Origin: Acidobacteriota bacterium
GTDB taxonomy: Bacteria; Acidobacteriota; Terriglobia; Terriglobales; Acidobacteriaceae
DNA: 64,000 nucleotides
Assembly (NCBI GenBank): GCA_018268915.1
Contig: JAFDVQ010000017.1
Coordinates: forward strand, 242,628-306,627
Reading direction: 5' to 3'
Below, piece after piece: positions 36,207 to 45,461 of the stretch. The position numbers and the translations under genes are program-made. Below the pieces are notes generated by a model, which worked only from the letters and a program-made list of their open reading frames with translations, ran no database searches and was not told the DNA's origin. Each line of letters starts with the position of its first letter. Position 1 is the stretch's first letter.

Positions 36207-37103
36207 ATGAAAGTGGTACTGTTTTGCGGCGGACATGGTCTGCGAATCCGAGATTCCGAGAACGTACCCAAGCCCCTAGTCCAAATTGGGTACCGCCCGG
36301 TGATCTGGCACGTGATGAAGTACTACGCCCACTTTGGGCATAAGGACTTCATCCTTTGCCTTGGCTATGGAGCCGACCAGATCAAGCGTTACTTTCTCGA
36401 ATACAGCGAATGTGCTTCGAACGACTTCGTGCTGTCATGTGGCGGCAAGAAAGTTGAGCTGTATAACAGCGATATTCAGGATTGGCGAATAACGTTCGCT
36501 GACAGCGGAATCAACTCGAACATCGGGCAGCGACTCAGGAGTGTTGAACGCTATCTTGATGGCGAGGAAGCTTTCCTGGCGAACTACAGCGACGGTCTCA
36601 CCGATCTCCCGCTTCCTGCCCAGCTTGACGATTTCAAGCGGCAGGATAAAATCGCGAGCTTTCTCTGTGTCTTACCCAACCTTAGCTATCACGTCATCTC
36701 GATGGATCCGGAAAGCAGCCTGGTCTCCGGCGTTCACGCAATCAGAAACGGATCAGTTCGGATTAACGGCGGGTATTTCGCATTCAAGAGAGAGATCTTC
36801 GACTACATGCGCGAAGGCGAAGAACTCGTCCTCGAGCCCTTCCAGCGTTTGATCCGTGAGAAGGAACTCATCGGTTATTCGTACGATGGATTCTGGGCCG
36901 GTATGGACACCTTCAAAGACCGCCAGGAGTTGGAAAGCTTGTGGGGCTCAGGATCGGCACCGTGGCATGTCTGGAAGGACGGAGCGGCGATTTCCAATGG
37001 AAATCACCGGCCAGCAGCGCCCGTCCCAGTCGCGGAATTCCTGGATCGGCGGCATGGGGTAGGGAACGGCATCACCAGCCCGCGCAAATTAGCCCCCATT
37101 TAA
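36207..37103 (+). CDS. Glucose-1-phosphate cytidylyltransferase-like nucleotidyltransferase (RfbF family)
   Basis: 298 residues from the ATG at 36207, which follows GGAGG closely; the frame is open to 36066, but the extension has no family resemblance. FCGGHGLRIRD, VPKPLVQIG, RPVIWHVMKYYAHFGHKDFILCLGYGADQIKRYF, INGGYFAFKREIFDYM and GFWAGMDTFKDRQELE follow RfbF throughout. The signature normally reads GGxGTR; here the Thr is Leu. It should make CDP-glucose from CTP and glucose 1-phosphate for the dehydratase two genes downstream. The next reading frame begins 47 bases after its stop. Confidence 0.85.
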   Translation: MKVVLFCGGHGLRIRDSENVPKPLVQIGYRPVIWHVMKYYAHFGHKDFILCLGYGADQIKRYFLEYSECASNDFVLSCGGKKVELYNSDIQDWRITFADSGINSNIGQRLRSVERYLDGEEAFLANYSDGLTDLPLPAQLDDFKRQDKIASFLCVLPNLSYHVISMDPESSLVSGVHAIRNGSVRINGGYFAFKREIFDYMREGEELVLEPFQRLIREKELIGYSYDGFWAGMDTFKDRQELESLWGSGSAPWHVWKDGAAISNGNHRPAAPVPVAEFLDRRHGVGNGITSPRKLAPI

Positions 37104-37150
37104 CACTGAGTTCGAAAGACATTGGCAGACTGCGCCTTGCAGCAGAAGTG

Positions 37151-38491
37151 ATGATTTTGGAGATCCCCTTGAGCATTGATACAGCTCTTCAAAAGCGAGA
37201 AGATTCAAGAAAGCCGATCCGAGTTGGAATGATCGGCGCCGGAGCCACAGGGCGCGCCATTGCGCTGCAACTTGGAACGCCGGTACCTGGGATGCGTCTG
37301 GTGGGAATCGCCAATCGTACTCCGGCAAATGCGGAACGGGCATTCCGCGAAGGTGGCTTTCTTCATTGGGCTCAGGCCAGCACCGCGTCGGATGCCGAAA
37401 AGTTAATCGCAGAGGAAACGCCAGTCCTGACAACGGATCCCACAGTCCTGACCTCCTGCGATGCAGTCGACATCATCGTAGAGGCGACGGGAAGCATCGA
37501 GCCTGCCGCAAAGGTGGCTCTCGATGCCTTCAGGCACGGCAAGCACGTCGTGCTCGTCAATGCCGAACTCGACTCGCTGATTGGCCCTCTTCTCAAGGCA
37601 AAAGCCGACGAAGCCGGCGTAGTTGTCACGAATACTGACGGCGACGAGCCAGGTGTCGCGATGACGCTGGTGCGCTATCTCAAGACGCTCGGGCTTCGCG
37701 TAGTCGCCGCCGGAAACATCAAGGGTATGGTCGACTATTACCGCAATCCCGATACGCAACGGGCTTTCGCCGAAAAGAACGATCAGGATGTGAAAAAAGT
37801 CACTTCTTTTGCAGACTCGACGAAGCTCTCGATGGAGACGACTCTTCTCGCGAATGCCACCGGTTTCCAGGTAGGTCGCAGAGGGATGTACGGCCCAGCC
37901 TGTGACTATGTCCGCCAGATTGGCGGCCTGCTTCCGGCTGACGAGATGCTCTCAACCGGGCTCGTTGACTATGCGCTCGGTGCCGCTCCGCATACCGGAG
38001 CCTTCGCAGTCATACACGAAGAAAATCCGTTGAAGAAAGCGCAGCTTGGCTATTACAAGCTTGGCGATGGCCCCTTCTACGTCTTCTACACGCCGTTCCA
38101 CCTGCCTCATCTTCAGATCGCATCTACCATCGGGCGTGCCGTGATTAACCATGACCCAACCGTCGCTCCATTGGGCGGCCCGGTCTGCGAGGTTGTGGCG
38201 GTAGCCAAACGCGATTTGAAAGCGGGCGAAACGCTCGACGGCGTCGGTGGCTTCTGCAACTACGGCCTGATTGAAAACAGGTCGGCTGCACGCGAGATGA
38301 ACGCGCTTCCCATAAGCCTTTCGGAAGGGTGCGTCCTCCGTCGCGACGTCGCCAAGGATCAGGTTGTCTCGGTTGACGACATCCAGCCCGTCAAGGAGAC
38401 GTTGATCTGGCAACTCTGGCGCGAGCAGAATGAACGCTGGCCTGGCGTGGGCGAAGCTCTTGCAGTGGCCGCAGGCGCGGAGAGTCGATGA
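37151..38491 (+). CDS. NAD(P)-dependent oxidoreductase with homoserine-dehydrogenase-like Rossmann domain and C-terminal SAF domain
   Basis: 446 residues from the ATG at 37151; a TTG at 37169 with GGAG before it is an alternative. VGMIGAGATGRAIALQL is the dinucleotide-binding motif. VEATGSIEPAAKVALDAFRHGKHVVLVNAELD resembles homoserine dehydrogenase-like enzymes. The C-terminal third (EVVAVAKRDLKAGETLDGVGGF, ALPISLSEGCVLRRDVAKDQVV) is a SAF domain. The family occurs beside CDP-glucose genes in polysaccharide clusters, as here. A redox step on the CDP-sugar or its branch unit is inferred. Its stop overlaps the start of the CDP-glucose 4,6-dehydratase (ATGA). Confidence 0.75.
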   Translation: MILEIPLSIDTALQKREDSRKPIRVGMIGAGATGRAIALQLGTPVPGMRLVGIANRTPANAERAFREGGFLHWAQASTASDAEKLIAEETPVLTTDPTVLTSCDAVDIIVEATGSIEPAAKVALDAFRHGKHVVLVNAELDSLIGPLLKAKADEAGVVVTNTDGDEPGVAMTLVRYLKTLGLRVVAAGNIKGMVDYYRNPDTQRAFAEKNDQDVKKVTSFADSTKLSMETTLLANATGFQVGRRGMYGPACDYVRQIGGLLPADEMLSTGLVDYALGAAPHTGAFAVIHEENPLKKAQLGYYKLGDGPFYVFYTPFHLPHLQIASTIGRAVINHDPTVAPLGGPVCEVVAVAKRDLKAGETLDGVGGFCNYGLIENRSAAREMNALPISLSEGCVLRRDVAKDQVVSVDDIQPVKETLIWQLWREQNERWPGVGEALAVAAGAESR

Positions 38492-39615
38492 GCCTGAGTC
38501 GCGATTTTTGGAAGGGCCGGCGAGTTTTTCTTACCGGACATACCGGATTCAAGGGGAGCTGGCTCTCACTCTGGCTTTCGACCCTGGGTGCCGACCTAGT
38601 CGGGTACGCGCTTGAGCCGCCCACGACGCCGTCCTTGTACCAGCAGGCCGGAGTCGACGCAGATCTTCACTCCATCATCGGAGACATTCGCGACTTCCCA
38701 AAACTGAGCGCTGCCATCGCCGAGTTCAAGCCGGATGTGGTTCTTCATCTTGCTGCCCAGTCAGTCGTACGTACTGGATACGAAGATCCCATAGGTACCT
38801 ACTCATCCAACGTGATGGGTACGGTGAACCTCCTCGAGGCGGTTCGCCTTCTCAAGCGCAAATGCGTAGTCGTGAATGTCACCAGCGACAAGTGCTACGA
38901 CAATCGCGAATGGGCCTGGGGTTATCGCGAGATCGATCCCATGGGCGGTCACGACCCCTACTCAAATTCAAAGGGCTGCGCGGAGCTTGTAACGTCCGCA
39001 TATCGCGACTCCTACTTTCCGCCCGAAGCCTATCAGCATCACGGCGTGGCGCTGGCAAGCGCGAGAGCCGGCAACGCTATCGGCGGCGGCGATTGGACAG
39101 CGTTCCAACTCATCCCAGACCTGATGCGCGCGTTTATGGAGGGCCAGCCCTGCCTAATTCGCAACCCTCTTTCGTATCGCCCCTGGCAGTTCGTCCTTGA
39201 GCCCCTCCGCGGCTACTTGCTGCTCGCCGAGCGGCTCTCTGAAAACGGTGCCGACTTCGCCTCCGGCTGGAACTTCGGGCCTCTGGACGAAGATGCCCGG
39301 CCGGTTTCATGGATTGCGGATACTCTTAAGTCCAAATGGGGCAGGGGAGCGTCCTGGAGGCAGGATTCAGCTGCGGCGGCAAAGGAAGCCCGGGCTCTCA
39401 AGCTGGACGTCTCGAAAGCTGCAGACGGCCTCGCATGGCGTCCGGCACTTCGATTGGAACAGACACTTTCCTGGATCGTGGAGTGGTACAAAGCCTTTGA
39501 AAAAGGCGACAATCTGCGCTCTACAACGTTGGAACAGATTCAGAGTTACGAAAGGCTACTCCAAGGTTTACCGCAGTCAGAGAGGATAGAAGATCTCAGC
39601 TTGCATGCCGGCTAG
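38488..39615 (+). CDS. rfbG: CDP-glucose 4,6-dehydratase
   Basis: 375 residues of the extended short-chain dehydrogenase fold. FLTGHTGFKGSWLSLWL binds NAD+. HLAAQSVVRTGYEDP, VTSDKCYDN and YSNSKGCAE (catalytic Tyr-Lys) are diagnostic of CDP-glucose 4,6-dehydratase. It converts CDP-glucose to CDP-4-keto-6-deoxyglucose, the branch point for 3,6-dideoxy, branched and other 6-deoxy CDP-sugars. The RfbF-like cytidylyltransferase upstream supplies its substrate. No RfbH-type C3 dehydratase is present, so classical 3,6-dideoxyhexoses (paratose, tyvelose) are not the expected product. Confidence 0.92.
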   Translation: MSLSRDFWKGRRVFLTGHTGFKGSWLSLWLSTLGADLVGYALEPPTTPSLYQQAGVDADLHSIIGDIRDFPKLSAAIAEFKPDVVLHLAAQSVVRTGYEDPIGTYSSNVMGTVNLLEAVRLLKRKCVVVNVTSDKCYDNREWAWGYREIDPMGGHDPYSNSKGCAELVTSAYRDSYFPPEAYQHHGVALASARAGNAIGGGDWTAFQLIPDLMRAFMEGQPCLIRNPLSYRPWQFVLEPLRGYLLLAERLSENGADFASGWNFGPLDEDARPVSWIADTLKSKWGRGASWRQDSAAAAKEARALKLDVSKAADGLAWRPALRLEQTLSWIVEWYKAFEKGDNLRSTTLEQIQSYERLLQGLPQSERIEDLSLHAG

Positions 39616-39692
39616 TTTCGGGCAATTCTTAACCCAATCTTCCTAGTTGAAAGCAGTATCAGATCCCTAGGGCCCTAAGGAGTCCCCCCTCA

Positions 39693-41015
39693 ATGTCGAG
39701 TCCTAATTTTGTTGTCATTGGTTCAGGAATGGCTGCTTACGGCGCGGCCTATCGGCTTTATGCCGAAGGCATCGCTCCGCAGATGTTTGATAAGAATACC
39801 TTCCACGGCGGACACACGACTTCCATCAAAAACGAAGCCGGTTTCATCTTTGACATGGGTCCCCATATCTCCTACACAAAAGATCCGCGGATCCAGGAAG
39901 TCTTCGCCGACAGCGTTGATCAGCGTTTCGAAACAATCCAGATTTATCTGAACAACTACTGGCGTGGCCACTGGCCGCAGCATCCTGTGCAACTGCACAT
40001 GCACGGACTGCCGCACGATGTCGTCGTCAAGGTGATCAGCGATTTCGTCGAAGAAAAAAACGCTCCGGAACGCAAAGTCAACAACTACGCCGACTGGCTC
40101 TATGCGAGCTTCGGGAAGACATTCGCTGAAACCTTCCCCATGCAGTACACCAAGAAGTATCACCTGACTTCGGCTGACAATCTGAGCCTTGACTGGCTTG
40201 GACCGCGCATCTATCGACCCAGCCTGGAAGAAGTGCTACTCGGCGCGCTGTCGCCCACCGCTCCTCACGTCCATTACGTCACGCATTTCCGCTATCCCAG
40301 TGACGGCGGCTTCATGCGCTACCTCACCAAGTTCGTACCCATGGGCAACCTGAAACTCGGCCACACTCTGACTTCAGTCAATCCCAACTCTCGCGAACTG
40401 ACATTCTCCAACGGAGTGGTCGCTAAATACGATCAGCTCGTATCGTCCGTGCCGTTGCCGGATCTGATCCCGATGATCAAGGGTGCTCCGGCCAACGTAG
40501 TTGACGCGGCCAAGCGCCTCGCCTGCTCGACCTGCGTCCTGGTCAATCTCGGCATCAATCGCGCCGACATCTCCAAGGCGCACATGACCTACTTCTACGA
40601 CGAAGACATGTGCTTCTCTCGAGTCGGTTTCCCGCACATGCTCTCGTCTGAAAATGCGCCCGAGGGCATGGGCAGCATTCAGGCTGAGGTCTACTTCTCT
40701 TCGAAGTACAAGCCGTTCACGGGCAAGCCGGAAGACTGGATCGAACCCGTCATTCGCGACCTGCGCCGCTGCGGATTGCTGCGCGAGGAAGACGAGATCC
40801 TCACAAAGCAGGCTATCCTCTTGAAGTATGCCAACATCATCTTCGATCTGGAGCGTGCTGAAGCCGTGAAGACGGTCCATGGCTATCTCGATGAAATCGG
40901 GATCTGCTATGCAGGCCGCTACGGCGAGTGGGGCTATCTCTGGACGGATGAGAGCTTCAAGAGCGGTGAGAAGGCTGCGGAACGCGCATTGTCTGGAGCG
41001 CTCACCGGACGGTAA
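39693..41015 (+). CDS. FAD-dependent oxidoreductase, UDP-galactopyranose-mutase/protoporphyrinogen-oxidase-like
   Basis: 440 residues. VVIGSGMAAYGAAYRLYAEG is the FAD-binding dinucleotide motif and is followed by HGGHTTSIKNEAGFIFDMGPHISY, the arrangement seen in UDP-galactopyranose mutases and related amine-oxidase-fold proteins. WGYLWTDESFKSGEKAAERAL closes the FAD site. AAGGAG precedes the ATG. Situated after CDP-glucose 4,6-dehydratase and before a PIG-L deacetylase, it may rearrange or oxidise a CDP-deoxysugar or polymer-bound sugar. The exact reaction is unknown. Confidence 0.8.
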   Translation: MSSPNFVVIGSGMAAYGAAYRLYAEGIAPQMFDKNTFHGGHTTSIKNEAGFIFDMGPHISYTKDPRIQEVFADSVDQRFETIQIYLNNYWRGHWPQHPVQLHMHGLPHDVVVKVISDFVEEKNAPERKVNNYADWLYASFGKTFAETFPMQYTKKYHLTSADNLSLDWLGPRIYRPSLEEVLLGALSPTAPHVHYVTHFRYPSDGGFMRYLTKFVPMGNLKLGHTLTSVNPNSRELTFSNGVVAKYDQLVSSVPLPDLIPMIKGAPANVVDAAKRLACSTCVLVNLGINRADISKAHMTYFYDEDMCFSRVGFPHMLSSENAPEGMGSIQAEVYFSSKYKPFTGKPEDWIEPVIRDLRRCGLLREEDEILTKQAILLKYANIIFDLERAEAVKTVHGYLDEIGICYAGRYGEWGYLWTDESFKSGEKAAERALSGALTGR

Positions 41016-41027
41016 GGTTCTCAAACA

Positions 41028-41681
41028 ATGATCGATTTGAAATTGAACCTGAAAGGGGATCGTGGTCCCACGATCCTCTGCCTCGGCGCGCACTCCGATG
41101 ACATCGAGATCGGATGCGGCGGCACGATCCTCCGCCTCATCCGCGACTATCCCGATTGCAAGATCTCCTGGGTCGTTTTCAGTGCACTCGGAGCTCGAAA
41201 AGATGAAGCGCAGCGCGCGGCGGAGCTCTTCGTCGGCAAAGATCATCTAGCCCAACTTCAACTGCTTGAGTTTCGCGACGGCTTCATGCCGTATCGAGGT
41301 GAAGAGGTGAAGCAGGTCTTCGAAGGTCTGAAGCAAAGCGTCCAGCCTGATCTGGTCTTCACTCATCAGGGCCACGACGCTCATCAAGACCATCGAATCC
41401 TCTCAGAGTTGACCTGGAATACCTTCCGCAACCACCTCATCCTGGAATACGAGATTCCAAAATACGATGGCGACTTCGGCAGGCCGAATGTCTTCGTCTC
41501 TCTCGATACTGACATTTGCCACGCCAAGACCAGACACTTGATGGACAGCTTCGCATCGCAGCGGTCGAAGCACTGGTTTGACGAGGAGACGTTCCTGGGG
41601 CTTATGCGTCTTCGCGGCATGGAGTGCAATTCAGAAAGCCGCTATGCGGAAGCGTTCTATTGTCGAAAGCTGACGATTTAG
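41028..41681 (+). CDS. PIG-L family N-deacetylase
   Basis: 217 residues. CLGAHSDDIEIGCGGTI is the zinc-binding AHxDDxExGCGG signature and HQGHDAHQDHR supplies the second histidine. PIG-L enzymes remove N-acetyl groups from sugars. It begins 13 bases after the flavoprotein gene, with TAAGG upstream. It is the second deacetylase family in the window after the YdjC-like protein. It closes the CDP-sugar block and is followed at once by a perfect terminator stem. Confidence 0.85.
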   Translation: MIDLKLNLKGDRGPTILCLGAHSDDIEIGCGGTILRLIRDYPDCKISWVVFSALGARKDEAQRAAELFVGKDHLAQLQLLEFRDGFMPYRGEEVKQVFEGLKQSVQPDLVFTHQGHDAHQDHRILSELTWNTFRNHLILEYEIPKYDGDFGRPNVFVSLDTDICHAKTRHLMDSFASQRSKHWFDEETFLGLMRLRGMECNSESRYAEAFYCRKLTI

Positions 41682-41704
41682 ACAAGCTCCGTTTTAATAA
41701 CATG

Positions 41705-41737
41705 AGAGCACCCGAGGCATTTGTCCTCGGGTGCTCT
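41705..41737. terminator. Perfect 13-bp terminator stem between convergent genes
   Basis: Arms 41705-41717 and 41725-41737 (AGAGCACCCGAGG with its complement) pair fully around a seven-base loop. On the + strand a moderately T-rich stretch (TCTGCTTGTTT) follows. It lies between the deacetylase stop (41681) and the - strand gene stop (41759), so it can end transcription from both sides. Confidence 0.8.
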
Positions 41738-41758
41738 TCTGCTTGTTTGGGGAGCTTC

Positions 41759-42841
41759 TTAAGGTATCGATACAGTCGTGATGTTGGAGGGAGCGCTCTC
41801 CGTTCCCGATGAGCTCACGCTTTTGACCTCATACTCGTAGCTTTCTCCGCTGGCAACGGTGTCGTCGGCATAGGCTGCTTGCGTGCCCGGCGTCGACCCC
41901 AGGAGTTGGAAAGCCGATGCACCCGAGAGAGAGCGGTACACGTTATATCCGGCGAGATCAGTGGTAGATGAGGGCGAATTCCAGCTCAAGTTAACTACGT
42001 GCTGAGTGCCGGGTGAGGATGCAGAGGGTGCATTCAACTGGATGGAGTCCGATACAGAAATTCCACTGACCGATGCCGTCAGAGTTGCAGTAACAGATGA
42101 ACTAACAGCAAGCACCTTTGCTTGAAAGCTGGCTGCCGAAGATCCCGCCGCAACCGTCACCGATGCAGGAACGCTCAAGTAGCTGCTGCTGCTCTTAAGG
42201 GTCACCACAACTGGGCTCGAAGCCGCAACGCTCAGATAGACGGAGCACGCCTGAGTCACTGGACCAACGAGAGGCTGTGTGCCGCAAGAGACTTTTGCAA
42301 GTGAGGGGCTTGTGAGTATCGGTGGATACAGTGTGATCGCGGTCTTCACGCTTATTCCTTGCGCTGTTCCGCTGATCGTAACCGCTACCGACTTTGTCAC
42401 GCCGGAAGTTACAGCGTCGAAAACAGCGGATTGTGCGCCAGCGGCAACCGTGACATTTGCGGGAACATGCAAGGCAGCATTGCTGCTCAAGAGTGTTACT
42501 TGAATTGGTGTCTTGGTTATTGAGGTCAGATCTACTGAACAGGACTTCGTCTGGGCGCCCACAAGCGATCCCGTTCCGCAGGAGATCTGTGCCAGAGTGG
42601 CACCGGAGCTAGATCCTGAAAGCGAGTTGCTGCCTCTGAAGGTCAAGCCGCCACAACCGGCAAGCAGGACCACAAGAAACGAAAAGGCGACCAGAGCATG
42701 CCTGCCTCGGCTAAATGCGCGAAAGGGAACGACGAAAATACTCGATCTGCGACTGGGCCGAATCTGAGTGGAGGATCTTTCCGATCGGCATCTTACAACA
42801 AGTTTGCGGTCCTCATACGACCGAACTTGGACTTGATACAT
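41759..42841 (-). CDS. Secreted lipoprotein with two two-cysteine beta-sandwich modules and a fibronectin-type-III domain
   Basis: 360 residues; GAGGGA lies before the ATG. A long basic N-region precedes the hydrophobic segment ending LVVLLAGCGG, a lipobox with Cys63. Two modules of about 90 residues follow, each with the pattern CGTxxLVGxxxxxCSV and a later VPAxVTVAAG, so each has a conserved cysteine pair. The C-terminus (VNLSWNSPSS, GYNVYRSL, YEYEVKSVSSSGTESAPSN) is an FnIII domain. Two similar proteins lie at 46.4 and 49 kb. A cell-surface binding or scaffold role is likely, but no ligand can be named. Confidence 0.72.
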   Translation of the reverse strand: MYQVQVRSYEDRKLVVRCRSERSSTQIRPSRRSSIFVVPFRAFSRGRHALVAFSFLVVLLAGCGGLTFRGSNSLSGSSSGATLAQISCGTGSLVGAQTKSCSVDLTSITKTPIQVTLLSSNAALHVPANVTVAAGAQSAVFDAVTSGVTKSVAVTISGTAQGISVKTAITLYPPILTSPSLAKVSCGTQPLVGPVTQACSVYLSVAASSPVVVTLKSSSSYLSVPASVTVAAGSSAASFQAKVLAVSSSVTATLTASVSGISVSDSIQLNAPSASSPGTQHVVNLSWNSPSSTTDLAGYNVYRSLSGASAFQLLGSTPGTQAAYADDTVASGESYEYEVKSVSSSGTESAPSNITTVSIP

Positions 42842-43464
42842 CTACTTTCCCTCAACAGGCTTTCGGGCCTTTCTGTTTGTCATGGCAAGCCATCAGCGCA
42901 TTTTGCTTGAAAAGTAAGAGAGTGACGGTGTGGCAGCAATGAGTGCTGCCGATGGTTCTTGTTCTGGCTATCAACTGCTATCTTTGAATCACTTCGGTGT
43001 TCACGAGCGCAACCTTCTGCTCCGCATTTCGCAGTGCAGTGGATGCGCGGACGCAAGACTCTCCTAAACGCGCTGAGTCAATCGAATCTGCGCCAATGCG
43101 TTTCAGTTTGTGTTTTGATCGCGGAACAGGATTCCAGCAGCGATCCGGCGGTCAACAATCGCCGACGGCAAACAATCGCTCGCCTCTGATCGCTCGGCGT
43201 CGTTCAGCAGCATTGCGCTGATAGAACGAAAACACGTGCAAGCCAGCGTCGAGTTCGAAGTCGGTTGAGACTTTGCAATCTGTGGATGCAAGGAGCTGAC
43301 CAAAGTCTTGCATCGCGGTTACTTTAGTTGCAGCTTAGAAAATTGTAGTACTTAGGATAGTTTCGACCGAGATTTCAACAGAGGCGTGCGACTGGGCGTG
43401 GCGGTCGAGAGTGTAAATGTTTCCAGGTTGCGTACTATCTACAAAGTAAACGTGTCACAGCAAA
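42842..43464. other. 623-base region with no recognisable gene
   Basis: Lies upstream of the - strand lipoprotein gene and downstream of a - strand nucleotidyltransferase gene. Short open frames exist on both strands, but none has a ribosome-binding site or a protein-like sequence. It should contain the promoter of the lipoprotein gene; I could not place it. Confidence 0.4.
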
Positions 43465-44610
43465 TCATCTTCCGGATCGGTCCATCAGAATCCGAATCGG
43501 CCTGATTAGGTAGTAGAGAGCATGGAGGCTTCGCGGTAGCGCCACGAAAGCGCGATCCTGATCGTTGGGAGTCATGAATTCTCCAGTGACCACCGGCCTC
43601 ATGCGATCTCGAAACCCGAGCAGCTGGATGTTGTACGGAACGCGACCGGCGGGAATCGTTCCCGGCTCTGAGATCAAGTGTTCAGCGAAGAACTCCGCCA
43701 TAGCCCGCATTGACTTGTCTCGTTCCAGCCGTTTGAGAACGGGCTCCGGCACACGGGCATCAGCAAGACGGTTCGCGAGGATCACGCCGAGCGCAAGCGC
43801 GCGATGAAGACCTGTGCGTTCAGCCTCCGCGAAAACAGCATTCCAATCCAGGCTAGGTTCGCTCTCAACTGCTTTGGCAACGTCACAAACCCACATCAGT
43901 CGCGACCACCGATGCTTGCTGCCGTGCATGCACAGCATTAGCAGATTGCGAACCGGGTCGAAGCACGGTACTTCCCGACCTGCAACGCTCACCTGCCTAC
44001 GCGAAGGCCAGACCCACTCAAGTCCCAGAATCGCGCCGAAGCGCCTCGTCAGTTCCAGTCTCCAGCGGAGCTCAACGGCCATTCCGTCTGCAATCCGGTC
44101 GAAATGGAGTTCGTAGTAGCCCTCCTGCAGAGGCTTGCCGTCTTCACCCACGGGCGTAGTCAGCACATATCCGCGATCCTTCAAAACCAGTGTGGCTCGC
44201 TGCAAGTCCGATTCGCCCACCAGCAGATCGAGATCACCTGCATTGCGCCCAGAGATGCCCCCGTAAGCAGAGGCCGCCAGCGTCACGCCTTTAAACGGCA
44301 TCACCCGGATGCCGCTCTCCTGAAATGCACCTACCACGGCGTGGAGTTCAGCAGTATTCGTAAGACAGTGAAATGCATTGCGCTCATATTCGCCGCGAAG
44401 CGTCTGAAGTATTTCCTTGGGAACTCCTTCGCTGTAACGCGACAGGCGCGAGAAGAGAGCCGGCAAAACGCGATGCTGAGATGCGGCGGAGAGAACTTCT
44501 TCCCAGTCATCTATCGATGAAACAAACGCCGCTATCTGCTCAGGCTGCGGATCGCCGCAAGGAGCAACGATGCTGCGAAGCAGGGCGGCGGTCTGAGAAG
44601 AGAAGAACAT
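43465..44610 (-). CDS. Nucleotidyltransferase-fold protein (NTP_transf_5 / PF14907 type)
   Basis: 381 residues. VMPFKGVTLAASAYGG, then RNAGDLDLLVGESDLQRATLVLKDRGY carries the DxD pair of the NTP_transf_5 group, and ELHFDRIADGMAVELRWRL follows. Divergent from a PqqD-domain gene and close to an HprK-like kinase gene. That combination is catalogued in protein databases as an uncharacterised HPr-rel-A type system (from memory). The transferred nucleotide and target are unknown. No clear ribosome-binding site is seen. Confidence 0.7.
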   Translation of the reverse strand: MFFSSQTAALLRSIVAPCGDPQPEQIAAFVSSIDDWEEVLSAASQHRVLPALFSRLSRYSEGVPKEILQTLRGEYERNAFHCLTNTAELHAVVGAFQESGIRVMPFKGVTLAASAYGGISGRNAGDLDLLVGESDLQRATLVLKDRGYVLTTPVGEDGKPLQEGYYELHFDRIADGMAVELRWRLELTRRFGAILGLEWVWPSRRQVSVAGREVPCFDPVRNLLMLCMHGSKHRWSRLMWVCDVAKAVESEPSLDWNAVFAEAERTGLHRALALGVILANRLADARVPEPVLKRLERDKSMRAMAEFFAEHLISEPGTIPAGRVPYNIQLLGFRDRMRPVVTGEFMTPNDQDRAFVALPRSLHALYYLIRPIRILMDRSGR

Positions 44611-44734
44611 TACGACGCGCGTCTTTCAACGATGGAGAACGGCCTGCCACAGGGTACTGATGTTCAGCGCCTGAATTGGAGCTGCCGGCTCCTGAACTGT
44701 GTACTTTCAATGATCTTGTATCTACCCGAAAAGT

Positions 44735-44751
44735 ACCATACAACGTATGGT
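44735..44751. promoter_or_regulatory. Inverted repeat ACCATAC-AAC-GTATGGT in the divergent spacer
   Basis: A perfect 7-bp inverted repeat with a three-base centre lies between the divergent nucleotidyltransferase (start 44610) and PqqD-domain (start 44889) genes. This is a typical place and size for a dimeric repressor site. No factor can be named. Confidence 0.3.
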
Positions 44752-44888
44752 TACCGGCGCTGAAACGCCGTTACGAACGACAACTGGATTCCGTGTGTTC
44801 GTGGTATTGCGCGCCTCTGTACTTCAGCTATTCTTTGCTCGTACCAAACAAAGAAGAGTTCCACTGCATGCAAAGGAGATCCCCCGGG

Positions 44889-45341
44889 ATGCAGATTGAA
44901 CGTGGTGATTCCAGCAATTTTGTTTCAGATTCATTGCCCGACGGTTCTCGCATTATTCGCGATTCAGGTCAGCAACGAATCTACGCACTGAATCCGACAG
45001 CAGCGGCTGCATGGGATGCATGTGCTACAGCGTCCACTCTTACGAGCGTCGCAAATGAAATGCGCCGTTCATTCGATTCAAATGTCACCGATGAACTTGC
45101 AGAAGCTTCCGTTCTTGAGCTGCAGGAGAAGAAGCTGGTCTCGATATCCGAACCTGGTTTCAAGGCCACTCGTCGTCAGATCCTCGCTGGACTTGGCGCG
45201 GTCGCTCTGCCACTCGTAGTGTCTCTCACGGTGGGGGAACAGAAGGCTCATGCTGACAGGGCAAAGTCGTTCGACACGCATGAAGCACATCCAAGCCACC
45301 CGAAGGCAAACGTTCCGAAGAACAACAAGCGTCCTTTCTGA
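44889..45341 (+). CDS. PqqD-domain protein with an internal twin-arginine segment and short C-terminal tail
   Basis: 150 residues from the ATG at 44889, with AAGGAG about 11 bases upstream; an ATG at 44868 is possible. Residues about 10-90 are a PqqD-like winged-helix domain (YALNPTAAAAWDAC, VANEMRRSFD, LEKKLV-like end), the fold that binds leader peptides in RiPP pathways. Residues 94-122 read TRRQILAG, a hydrophobic stretch and AHA, resembling a Tat signal with a signal-peptidase site. Twenty-eight residues (123-150) remain, rich in Lys, His, Pro and Asn. PqqD proteins are normally about 90 residues and soluble, so the added segment is odd. It could be a membrane anchor. Confidence 0.7.
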   Translation: MQIERGDSSNFVSDSLPDGSRIIRDSGQQRIYALNPTAAAAWDACATASTLTSVANEMRRSFDSNVTDELAEASVLELQEKKLVSISEPGFKATRRQILAGLGAVALPLVVSLTVGEQKAHADRAKSFDTHEAHPSHPKANVPKNNKRPF

Positions 45342-45461
45342 TTCGCTCTATTGATCACGACTTGGTCGAGGGTAGTTCAACTTTGTAGTCCTTTTCCCAG
45401 ATCGCGTCGACTTCGTTCCATTCCTGGGGTATGGAGCGGGCTTGATGCAGCGAAAAACAAG

